A stretch of 10,487 bases of DNA from Anaerolineae bacterium. Lineage in GTDB: Bacteria; Chloroflexota; Anaerolineae; Aggregatilineales; Aggregatilineaceae. How positions within the stretch are numbered: the stretch's first letter is position 1; each line of letters begins with the position of its first letter. Made by a program: the position numbers and the translations under genes. The notes below the pieces were generated by a model. That model was not told the origin of the DNA, did not search any database, and was given only the letters and a program-made list of their open reading frames with translations. Below are positions 1-7,030 of this stretch, one piece after another. The stretch lies in NCBI GenBank assembly GCA_020848665.1, contig JADLHR010000527.1:1-10487 (forward strand), in the 5' to 3' direction.

Positions 1-56
1 CTTTTCACCGCTTTATGTGCCCGCTGCCCGACTGCCTACTGATGCCACCGAACTCC

Positions 57-65
57 TGGTATACT
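57..65 (+). promoter_or_regulatory. Candidate extended -10 promoter of the Clp ATPase gene
   Basis: TGGTATACT matches an extended -10 element: TG, one base, then TATACT, which is five of six to TATAAT. It lies 37 bases before the start codon, so transcription would start near base 72 and leave a leader of about 30 bases. No good -35 hexamer is found 16-18 bases upstream, which is tolerable for an extended -10 promoter. This is read by eye; the sigma factor preferences of this organism are unknown. Confidence 0.4.
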
Positions 66-102
66 AGAGCGCATTGTCCTTTGGTGGAGTGAAAACAGCC
101 GA

Positions 103-2538
103 ATGCCCCAGTCACCCCTGGACATTAGCGAGCAGGAGATCCGCAAACGGTGCGGCCCTCTGCTGGAGGGCGCAATCGAGGAAGCGACGCGCTTGCGCCA
201 CAATTTCATCGGGACCGAGCATATCTTCAACGCGCTGACCCGTATCCCCGGCAGCCCGGCGACCCGGATGCTGATGGAGGCCGGGCTGGAGCCACGCGAA
301 GTCCGCAACGCGATCCGGCGCGAGGTCGGGGCCGGCGACGACATGGTGAGCGACGCGCCGCCGCTGACACCGCGCTCGCACCGCGTGCTGGCGATGGCCG
401 TCTACCTGGCCGACGACGCGGGCGACCGCTTCGTGACCGAGGAGCAGCTACTGCTGGCGCTGCTGCAAGAGGGCGAAGGCATCGCCGCACGCGCGCTGGT
501 CAAGCTCGGCGTGGATGTGGTCGAGTGGATCGAGCGCCTGCTGGGCGACCTCGAAGATAGCGACAGCGACGCAGAATTCGAGGAATTCCTGTTCGCGGAT
601 ATGGACTCCGTGATGGAAGTCCTGGCCGACGACCCGTCCAGCGCCGGCCACCGGATGCCGACCCCGCTGCTCGACAAGTACGGGCGCGACCTGACCGAGC
701 AGGCCCGCCAGGGCAAGATCGGCCCGGCGATTGGCCGCGATAAGGAGATCCGTATCATCACGCGGACGCTGACGCGCAGCAAGAAGAATAACCCACTGCT
801 GCTCGGCGATTCGGGCGTAGGCAAAACAGCGGTAATCGAGGGGCTGGCGTACAACATCGCGCAGGGCGCGGTGCCAAAGTTCCTGCTCAACCGGCGCATT
901 GTTCAGATCGAGATCGGGATGCTGGTGGCAGGGACGAGCCTGCGCGGGCAGTTCGAGGAACGCATCGTCGGGATCGTGGACGAGGCCAAGAACGCGCCCG
1001 ACGTCATCCTGTTCATCGACGAAATTCACACCATCGTCGGCGCGGGCGACACAATCGACAGCAATCTCGACGCGGCCAACATCCTCAAACCGGCGCTGGC
1101 GCGCGGCGAGATCACCTGCATCGGCGCGACGACCTTCGAGGAATATCGCAAGGCGATCGCCAAAGACCCGGCGCTCGACCGCCGCTTCCGCACGGTTGAC
1201 ATCGGCGAACAGAGCGTCAGCGAGTCGCTGATCGTGATTGACAGCGTCTACCGGCGTTATGAGGAACATCATAAGGTCAAGATTCTGCCCGATGCGCGCG
1301 AGGCGGCGGTGCGGCTCTCCGACCGCTACATGCGGGACCGGCGCCTGCCAGACAAGGCGCTTGACCTGCTGGACGAGGCGTGCGCCCGGCTCGTGATCCA
1401 GAGCAGCGGCGGCGACGAAGACACCAGCAGCGACCCGCGCGAAGTCACCGCGCAGACGGTGACCGAAGTGCTGAGCGAGTGGACCGGCATCCCGGTCAGC
1501 GAGCTGACGGCCAACGAGCGCCAGCGCTTCGCGCATATGGACGAGGCGCTTCGTGCGCGCGTAATCGGCCAGGACCACGCCGTCAAGGCGCTGTCCGACG
1601 CGATCAAAGCCAGCCGCGCTGGGCTGGGGGATCCCCGCCGTCCGGTCGGCGTATTCCTGTTCCTGGGGCCGAGCGGCGTCGGCAAGACCGAGCTGGCGAA
1701 GACGCTGGCTGCTTTCCTGTTCAACGACGAAAACGCGATCTTCCGGCTCGATATGTCCGAGTTCCACGACGAGCACACCGTCGCGCGGCTGATCGGCGCA
1801 CCGCCCGGCTACAAGGGGATGGAGCAAGGCGGGCAGCTGACCGAGGCGCTACGGCGCAAGCCGTTCAGCGTCGTGCTGCTTGACGAGGTCGAGAAGGCCG
1901 CGCCCGAAGTGTTCGACATCTTTCTGCAAGTCTTCGACGAGGGCCGCCTGACCGATTCGCAGGGCGCAACGGTGGACGCGCGCCACGCCGCCTGGATCAT
2001 GACCAGCAACATCGGCACCGGCGACGTGGGCAAGGGCCTCGGCTTCGGCTCGACGCCTGACCAGCTACCCGATTATGACTTCCACCTCAAAAAGCACTTC
2101 CGGCCGGAGTTCCTGAACCGGCTGGACGAGGTGGTCGTCTTCAATCCGCTGACGCCCCTGGCGCTGGACGGCATCCTCGACCTGCAGCTGCGCGAAGTAC
2201 GCGCGCGGCTGGCGGAGCAGAACCTGACGCTGGCGCTGGACGATGGCGCGCGCAACTTGCTGCTGAGCGAGGGCTATGACCCGGCCAACGGAGCGCGCCC
2301 GCTGCGCCGCGCCATCGAGCGGCTGCTGACCCGGCCATTGAGCACGGCCTTGCTCGAAGAAACCTTTGGGCCGGGCGACGCGATCCGCGTGACGCGTGTC
2401 GGTGACGGGTTGGCGCTGCTGCTGGACGACAACCGGCGTGCGCCCGACGCGGCGGAAGGCGCGGCCGAAGGCGCCACCGCGCTCGAAAAGGTGGACGGGA
2501 CCGAGCTGGCCCGCGCCGACGCCGGCAGCGCAGAATAG
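103..2538 (+). CDS. Clp/Hsp100 AAA+ ATPase, ClpC/ClpA-like, lacking the M-domain
   Basis: A two-ring protein unfoldase of 811 residues, expected to act as a cytosolic hexamer that threads proteins through its pore using ATP. Residues about 8-148 are two Clp-N repeats. Ring D1 has Walker A 235-GDSGVGKT-242, Walker B ending D306-E307 and an arginine-finger motif DRRF at 359-362. Ring D2 has Walker A 522-GPSGVGKT-529, Walker B ending D594-E595, sensor 1 TSN at 634-636, FLNR at 670-673 and sensor 2 GARP at 730-733. Between D1 and D2 only about 16 residues (431-446) replace the coiled-coil M-domain of ClpB and ClpC. The D1 pore loop reads GTSLRGQFEE, with L280 where ClpB/ClpC have Tyr; the D2 loop keeps Tyr (GYKG, 569-572). 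LGF at 646-648 sits where ClpP-binding Clps carry their IGF/LGF loop. The C-terminal 35 or so residues are an Ala/Glu/Asp-rich tail. The ATG follows GGTGGAG (83-89). Family certain; ClpC versus ClpA type is unsettled. Confidence 0.95.
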   Translation: MPQSPLDISEQEIRKRCGPLLEGAIEEATRLRHNFIGTEHIFNALTRIPGSPATRMLMEAGLEPREVRNAIRREVGAGDDMVSDAPPLTPRSHRVLAMAVYLADDAGDRFVTEEQLLLALLQEGEGIAARALVKLGVDVVEWIERLLGDLEDSDSDAEFEEFLFADMDSVMEVLADDPSSAGHRMPTPLLDKYGRDLTEQARQGKIGPAIGRDKEIRIITRTLTRSKKNNPLLLGDSGVGKTAVIEGLAYNIAQGAVPKFLLNRRIVQIEIGMLVAGTSLRGQFEERIVGIVDEAKNAPDVILFIDEIHTIVGAGDTIDSNLDAANILKPALARGEITCIGATTFEEYRKAIAKDPALDRRFRTVDIGEQSVSESLIVIDSVYRRYEEHHKVKILPDAREAAVRLSDRYMRDRRLPDKALDLLDEACARLVIQSSGGDEDTSSDPREVTAQTVTEVLSEWTGIPVSELTANERQRFAHMDEALRARVIGQDHAVKALSDAIKASRAGLGDPRRPVGVFLFLGPSGVGKTELAKTLAAFLFNDENAIFRLDMSEFHDEHTVARLIGAPPGYKGMEQGGQLTEALRRKPFSVVLLDEVEKAAPEVFDIFLQVFDEGRLTDSQGATVDARHAAWIMTSNIGTGDVGKGLGFGSTPDQLPDYDFHLKKHFRPEFLNRLDEVVVFNPLTPLALDGILDLQLREVRARLAEQNLTLALDDGARNLLLSEGYDPANGARPLRRAIERLLTRPLSTALLEETFGPGDAIRVTRVGDGLALLLDDNRRAPDAAEGAAEGATALEKVDGTELARADAGSAE

Positions 2539-2545
2539 CGCGCCC

Positions 2546-2551
2546 TACAAT
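2546..2551 (+). promoter_or_regulatory. Possible -10 hexamer (TACAAT) before the kinase gene
   Basis: TACAAT, five of six to the -10 consensus, stands in the 40-base gap between the Clp stop codon and the kinase start, 28 bases before the ATG. There is no recognisable -35. The same hexamer recurs before the FHA gene and a close relative (TATACT) before the Clp gene, which is the main reason to list it. If active, the kinase would have its own promoter in addition to readthrough from upstream. Confidence 0.25.
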
Positions 2552-2578
2552 CAACACAAGCACCACGCCAAGAGGGTT

Positions 2579-5500
2579 ATGTCGAGCCATCACTTCCCCC
2601 CTGTTCCGCAAACCGGAATCCCGCCGCTGGACTTGCCGCCTGACCAGGAACAGCGCCTGCTCAGCCGCCGCCGCAAGGCGGACCAGACCGATCCGTTCGC
2701 CAGCGACGCAAGCGACGCGGTCCGCCGCCTGGGGCGTCTGGCGCTGCGCCGTGACCCAGCGCATCCCTACGACTACCTGGCGCTGGGTGACCTGTGCGCC
2801 GCGCAATCGCTGGTCAGCGGCGAACGGCGCGTTCGCATATCGTATGTCGGCAAAGCGATCTACGCCTTCCGCCGGGCAGCGGACCTCGCCGAGATGCAGG
2901 GCCGCGACGCCGACCTTGCCCTGGCCCGCGCGGCGACAGAAGCCTATATCCGCTGGCTGGTGCGCGTCGCGCGGGCTGTGCCAAACCGGCGAAATATCGC
3001 GGTCGCGCTGTGGGCGGTAGCCGAGGCCGAGCATGACGGCCCGCTGGAAAGCCTACGTGATGAGGCCCAGCTTCTGGCGCTGTGGTACGTCGCGCCGCCG
3101 CATGCCGATGATCCCACGCCCGCGCCGGACATCACGCCGCTGCCGGGCAGCGATGATGCTGACCTGACCGTGATCGATCCGGAAGCAGTCGCCACGCGCG
3201 CATTCGAAAGCCGCGAGGTCGCCTCGGATCTGCTGTTGATCGAAGACTCCGCCGGGATCAGCGAGACGCGTTCTGACAAGTCGGACGTATTCCGCATCGA
3301 TGTTGAGCCGATACAGGGCGTTCGTCTCGCTCCGGCGGTGCTGGAGGCGCTGTCGCTGCGCCATGTAGAAAACGGCGAGTTTCAATACGGAGATCGCATC
3401 GACGGGCGCTACGAAGTCGCGCAGGTGCTGCGCGGCGGGATGGGCATCGTCTACCTGTGCTATGACCATGACGAGCGCGAGCCGGTCGCAATCAAGACCT
3501 TCCAGAGCAAGTTTCTGACGAACGAGAACGCCGTCGCGCGCTTCACGCAAGAGGCGCTGACGTGGATCCGGCTCGAAAAGCACCGCTACATCGTCCAGGC
3601 GCGGCGCGTCCAGAAGTTCGAGGGGCGCCCGCATATCATCCTGGAGCACATCTCCGGGCCGGAAGGGCTGGGGCCAGACCTGCGCAGCTGGATTCGCCAC
3701 AACCGCATCGACCTGCCAACTGCGCTGGAGTTCGGCCTGCAAATCGCGCTCGCCATGCAGCACGCGGTCAAGCTGGTGCCGGGGCTGGTGCACCGTGACC
3801 TTAAACCAGCCAATATTCTTGTCCGGCATGATGGCATCGCCAAAGTGACCGACTTCGGGCTGGTGCGCTCGCTGGACCTGGACGACATCCCCGCGCACGA
3901 TACCCCGCACGGCGACATCGCCAGCCTGACGCGCGCCGGGGTGGTCGTAGGCACCGCGCCTTACCTGTCGCCGGAGCAGTGCCGCGCCGAGCAGGTGGAC
4001 CTGCGCGCCGATATTTACGCCTTCGGCTGCGTGCTTTACGAGATGCTGACGCGCCAGACCGTCTTCGCCGCCAAGGGCTTCGAGCTTTGGGTCAAAGCGC
4101 ACCTGACGCTGGCGCCTGCCTTCCCCGAAACGGCGACCGATCTGCCCGCCGAAGTCCGCACCCTGACGCTGGCGTGCCTCGCCAAAGACCCGGCTGACCG
4201 GCCGCAGACCTGGGGCGAGCTGGTCAGCGCGCTGGCCGGGCAGTATGAGGCCGTCACCGGCGCGCCGCCGGACATGGAACAGAGCGGCCCCGCGCTCGAA
4301 GTGCGCGAGCTGATGGACAAGGGCTACAGCCTGACCGAGCTGGGCTACGCCGACGAAGCGCTGATCGCCTATCGCCGCGCGCTGGAGATCGAGCCGAATT
4401 CCGCCTGGGCCTGGGCGCGCCAGGGGCGGACGCTGCGCCTGCTCAACCGCTTCGACGAGGCGCTCGGCAGCTACGAGCGCGCCCTGGAGCTAAACCCGCG
4501 CTTCGCCTGGGCCTGGACCGGCAAGGGGCAGGTCCTGGAGCGGCTTAACCAGATCGAGCGCGCGCTGGCGGCGCACCAGACTGCGACCGAGCTTCAGCCA
4601 GGCAACGTCTGGGCGTGGTACAACCAGGCCGAGGCGCTGCACGCCATGCGCGACTACGACGGGGCGATGGAAGTGCTGGAGCACGCGCTCTCGATTGACC
4701 CCTACCACGCCGAAAGCTGGGCTAAGCGCGGCCAGGCTTTGCGCGCCCTGGAACGCTACCCGGAAGCGCTGAACGCCTACAACCGCGCGCTGGAGCTGAA
4801 CCCGCCTTACGCCTGGTCGTGGAACGGCAAGGGGCTGGCGCTCAAGGCGCTGGGCCGGCTGGACGAGGCGCTGGAAGCCTTCGAGCAAGCGTCGCGCCAC
4901 CAGCCAAGCGAGGTCTGGCACTGGTACAACCAGTCCGAGATGCTGGTCGAGATGGGCCGCTACCAGCAATCGCTGGCGCCCGCCCAACAGGCGACGCGTG
5001 TCGCCCCCAACCACGCCTATTCGTGGGCCAAGCTGGGTCAGGTTTACCGCTATTTGGAGCGCTACGACAGCGCGATCGACGCCTACGATCAGGCGCTGCG
5101 CCTCAAGCCGGACTACGCCTGGGCGATCAACGGCAAGGGCATTGTGCTGGAGCGCATGAGCCGCTATGACGAGGCGTTGGAGCACTATCGCCGCGCGGCG
5201 GAGTACGCCCCGCACGATGTCTGGCACTGGTACAACCAGGGCAATCTGCTCGTGCTGCAAGAACGCTACGACGAAGCGATCAAGCTGTTAGGGCAGGCGA
5301 CACAGATCAACCCCGACCACGCGCGATCCTGGGCACGGCTCGGCAACGCCTATCGCCACAAGGACCAGCCACAGAAGGCGCTTCAGCACCTGGCGCGCGC
5401 CATCAAGCTGGAGCCGGATTACGCCTGGGCCTGGAACGAGCGCGGCGTCACGCTGGAGCTGCTGGGGCGCTTCAACGAGGCGATTGACGCCTACGACCGC

Positions 5501-6601
5501 GCCGCGCACGCCGAGCCGTCCAACCCGCTTTACTGGTACAACAAGGGCGACACGCTGGTGTACGTCAAAGCGTATGGCGACGCGCTGACTGCCCTGCAGC
5601 GCGCGCTCGAAGTGGACCCGCGCTACATCCGTGCCTGGGCCAAGCAGGGCCAGGCGCTGCGCCGCATGGGACGCGACGAAGAGGCGCTGGCGAGCTACAG
5701 CCGCGCCGTCGAGCTGGCGCCCGATTACGCCTGGGCCTGGAACGGGCGCGGGCTGGCGCTCAGCGCGCTGGACCGTCACGAGGAGGCGCTAGCCTGCTTC
5801 CGGCGGGCCGCCACGCTTCAGCCCGACGATGTGTGGTTCTGGTACAACCAGGCCGACGAGCTGATCCTGCTCCACCAGTATGAGGACGCGCTGGCCCCGC
5901 TGGAGCGCGCGCTGCGCCTCAACCGCGAGCATCCTGAAAGCTGGTCCAAGCGCGGACAGGCGCTGCGCCGCCTGGGCCGCTATAAAGAAAGCGTCGCCGC
6001 CTACGACCAGGCGCTCAAGCTGGAGCCGGGCTACGCCTGGGCCTGGAACGGGCGCGGATTGGCGCTTGAGGCGATGGACCGCCGCGAGGAAGCCCTGCTT
6101 AGCTATGAGCGCGCCGCGCAGGAAGACCCGACCAGCGTCTGGTACTGTATCAACCAGATCGAGCCGCTGCTGGCGTTGGGGCGGCTCGACGAGGCGCTGC
6201 AAGTCAACGAGCAGGCGCTCAGACTGGAGCCGCAGAATGAATCGGCCTGGGCGCGCAAGGGGCAGATTCTGCGCCGCATGGACCGCCACGCCGAGGCAAT
6301 CGACGCCTACGATCAGGCGCTCACATTCAGCCCGCAGTACGGCTGGGCCTGGAACGGCAAGGGGCTGGCGCTCAGCGCGCTGGGGCACGCCGAGGATGCG
6401 CTGGCCTGCTTCGTCCGCGCCACCGAAGTTGCGCCACGCGATGTGTGGTTTTGGCACAACCGGGGCGAGGTCCTGATGCAGCTTCGGCGCTGGGAAGACG
6501 CGGTCAGCGTCTTCAACCGGGCGCTGGAGATCGACCCCTCGCACCGTCCCTCGCGTGAGAAACGCACCGAGGCGCGCCAGCGGCTCAACGACGAGGAATA
6601 G
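2579..6601 (+). CDS. Soluble Ser/Thr protein kinase with 22 C-terminal TPRs
   Basis: A Hanks-type kinase of 1340 residues predicted to phosphorylate Ser/Thr in the cytosol; no membrane segment or signal peptide is visible. Residues about 40-165 are helical and weakly TPR-like. Residues about 170-265 are an acidic, Pro-rich linker. The kinase (about 273-555) has a Gly loop RGGMG (285-289), K306, alpha-C E325, HRD 405-407 with N412, DFG 425-427, SPE 464-466 and the late conserved R541, so it should be active. T451 and T459 are candidate activation-segment threonines. TPRs of exactly 34 residues run from 574 to 1321, then a 19-residue cap. I chose the ATG at 2579 because it follows AGAGGG by two bases and lies just after the Clp stop; the 61 codons open upstream of it read as a shadow of the Clp gene. 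It probably shares an operon with the Clp gene (40-base gap) and signals to the FHA protein downstream. The TPRs likely dock partners; ligand unknown. Confidence 0.95.
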   Translation: MSSHHFPPVPQTGIPPLDLPPDQEQRLLSRRRKADQTDPFASDASDAVRRLGRLALRRDPAHPYDYLALGDLCAAQSLVSGERRVRISYVGKAIYAFRRAADLAEMQGRDADLALARAATEAYIRWLVRVARAVPNRRNIAVALWAVAEAEHDGPLESLRDEAQLLALWYVAPPHADDPTPAPDITPLPGSDDADLTVIDPEAVATRAFESREVASDLLLIEDSAGISETRSDKSDVFRIDVEPIQGVRLAPAVLEALSLRHVENGEFQYGDRIDGRYEVAQVLRGGMGIVYLCYDHDEREPVAIKTFQSKFLTNENAVARFTQEALTWIRLEKHRYIVQARRVQKFEGRPHIILEHISGPEGLGPDLRSWIRHNRIDLPTALEFGLQIALAMQHAVKLVPGLVHRDLKPANILVRHDGIAKVTDFGLVRSLDLDDIPAHDTPHGDIASLTRAGVVVGTAPYLSPEQCRAEQVDLRADIYAFGCVLYEMLTRQTVFAAKGFELWVKAHLTLAPAFPETATDLPAEVRTLTLACLAKDPADRPQTWGELVSALAGQYEAVTGAPPDMEQSGPALEVRELMDKGYSLTELGYADEALIAYRRALEIEPNSAWAWARQGRTLRLLNRFDEALGSYERALELNPRFAWAWTGKGQVLERLNQIERALAAHQTATELQPGNVWAWYNQAEALHAMRDYDGAMEVLEHALSIDPYHAESWAKRGQALRALERYPEALNAYNRALELNPPYAWSWNGKGLALKALGRLDEALEAFEQASRHQPSEVWHWYNQSEMLVEMGRYQQSLAPAQQATRVAPNHAYSWAKLGQVYRYLERYDSAIDAYDQALRLKPDYAWAINGKGIVLERMSRYDEALEHYRRAAEYAPHDVWHWYNQGNLLVLQERYDEAIKLLGQATQINPDHARSWARLGNAYRHKDQPQKALQHLARAIKLEPDYAWAWNERGVTLELLGRFNEAIDAYDRAAHAEPSNPLYWYNKGDTLVYVKAYGDALTALQRALEVDPRYIRAWAKQGQALRRMGRDEEALASYSRAVELAPDYAWAWNGRGLALSALDRHEEALACFRRAATLQPDDVWFWYNQADELILLHQYEDALAPLERALRLNREHPESWSKRGQALRRLGRYKESVAAYDQALKLEPGYAWAWNGRGLALEAMDRREEALLSYERAAQEDPTSVWYCINQIEPLLALGRLDEALQVNEQALRLEPQNESAWARKGQILRRMDRHAEAIDAYDQALTFSPQYGWAWNGKGLALSALGHAEDALACFVRATEVAPRDVWFWHNRGEVLMQLRRWEDAVSVFNRALEIDPSHRPSREKRTEARQRLNDEE
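4400..6541 (+). repeat. Seven tandem 306-base units, each coding three TPRs
   Basis: Within the kinase gene, seven units begin at 4400, 4706, 5012, 5318, 5624, 5930 and 6236 with no insertion or deletion. Each codes three different TPR types in fixed order. Type A reads like SWAKxGQALRRL, type B like YAWAWNGKGLAL, and type C like DVWxWYNQ at the first helix. Type B starts recur every 306 bases (4502, 4808, 5114, 5420, 5726, 6032, 6338). Units have diverged in sequence, but local near-identity remains, for example the LALSAL segment of the units at 5624 and 6236. One further TPR (4298-4399) precedes the array. The simplest origin is tandem duplication of a three-TPR block. Confidence 0.9.
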
Positions 6602-6622
6602 GCGGCACGTGGTCTGGACGGG

Positions 6623-6628
6623 TACAAT
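6623..6628 (+). promoter_or_regulatory. Possible -10 hexamer (TACAAT) before the FHA gene
   Basis: TACAAT lies in the 72-base gap between the kinase stop and the FHA start, about 45 bases before the GTG. No -35 element is evident in the 20 bases upstream. It could give the FHA and lyase-like genes a separate start site. The call depends on the same hexamer recurring in the gap before the kinase gene. Confidence 0.28.
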
Positions 6629-6673
6629 GGCGGCGCACACATTACGGTTGGCTGAAACGGGGAGTCAGGCACA

Positions 6674-7030
6674 GTGGACCAGATTGAAGTCGCGCTGATG
6701 AGCGGGCCGCAGGATGGCGCGGTGCTGACGTTTGAGCGGCTGCTCGATTCGGACGAGCCGACAGTGATCAGCATCGGGCGGCGCGAAGGCTCGGATGTCT
6801 GCCTCAACTACGACAGTCAGGTCTCGCGTGAGCACGCCGCACTGATCTGCGGCCGGGAGACGTTCTGGCTCGAAGACAAGCAGAGCACCAATGGGACATA
6901 TATTGGCGACGAGAAGATCACCGGGCGCGTCCAGATCGCGCCGGGCCAACTGTTCCGCATCGGGCGTACCTGGCTGCGCATCGAGCCAGCTACCAGCTTC
7001 GTCGTGATCGACGACGATCTGCCCTTCTGA
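6674..7030 (+). CDS. Stand-alone FHA domain protein (phosphothreonine reader)
   Basis: A 118-residue protein that is essentially one forkhead-associated domain, a fold that binds phosphothreonine peptides. The signature residues are present in order: IGR at 34-36, SREH at 51-54 and STNGT at 71-75, giving the usual binding set R36, S51, H54 and N73. The start is GTG at 6674, nine bases after GGGGAG (6659-6664); no better start is seen. There is no membrane segment, so it is probably cytosolic. It follows the Ser/Thr kinase gene by 72 bases, so the natural inference is that it binds a threonine phosphorylated by that kinase, on the kinase itself or on a substrate. The last six residues (IDDDLPF region) form an acidic tail. 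Its TGA overlaps the ATG of the next gene. Confidence 0.92.
   Translation: MDQIEVALMSGPQDGAVLTFERLLDSDEPTVISIGRREGSDVCLNYDSQVSREHAALICGRETFWLEDKQSTNGTYIGDEKITGRVQIAPGQLFRIGRTWLRIEPATSFVVIDDDLPF

Noticed and set aside
448..1827. Long antisense open frame opposite the Clp ATPase gene
   Set aside because: GC-rich codons on the + strand leave the opposite strand open. The translation has no recognisable domain, while the + strand frame shows every Clp motif.
2396..2578. Upstream extension of the kinase gene into the end of the Clp gene
   Set aside because: The 61 codons are Arg/Trp/Pro-rich and read as an out-of-frame copy of the Clp tail; the ATG at 2579 has a ribosome site and lies beyond the Clp stop.
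4400..6541. CRISPR-like or satellite repeat
   Set aside because: The periodic sequence is in-frame protein repeat (TPR) with codon-level divergence, not identical repeats separated by unique spacers.
4490..6640. Three long antisense frames opposite the TPR array
   Set aside because: They follow the repeat register of the TPR units and carry repeated Val/Pro/Arg-rich blocks (such as LVVPVPD), as expected of a shadow of a tandem repeat.
103..7030. Part of a type VI or contractile injection locus
   Set aside because: Clp ATPase, kinase and FHA protein occur together there, but no sheath, tube, baseplate or spike gene is present in the window, so the assignment is unsupported.
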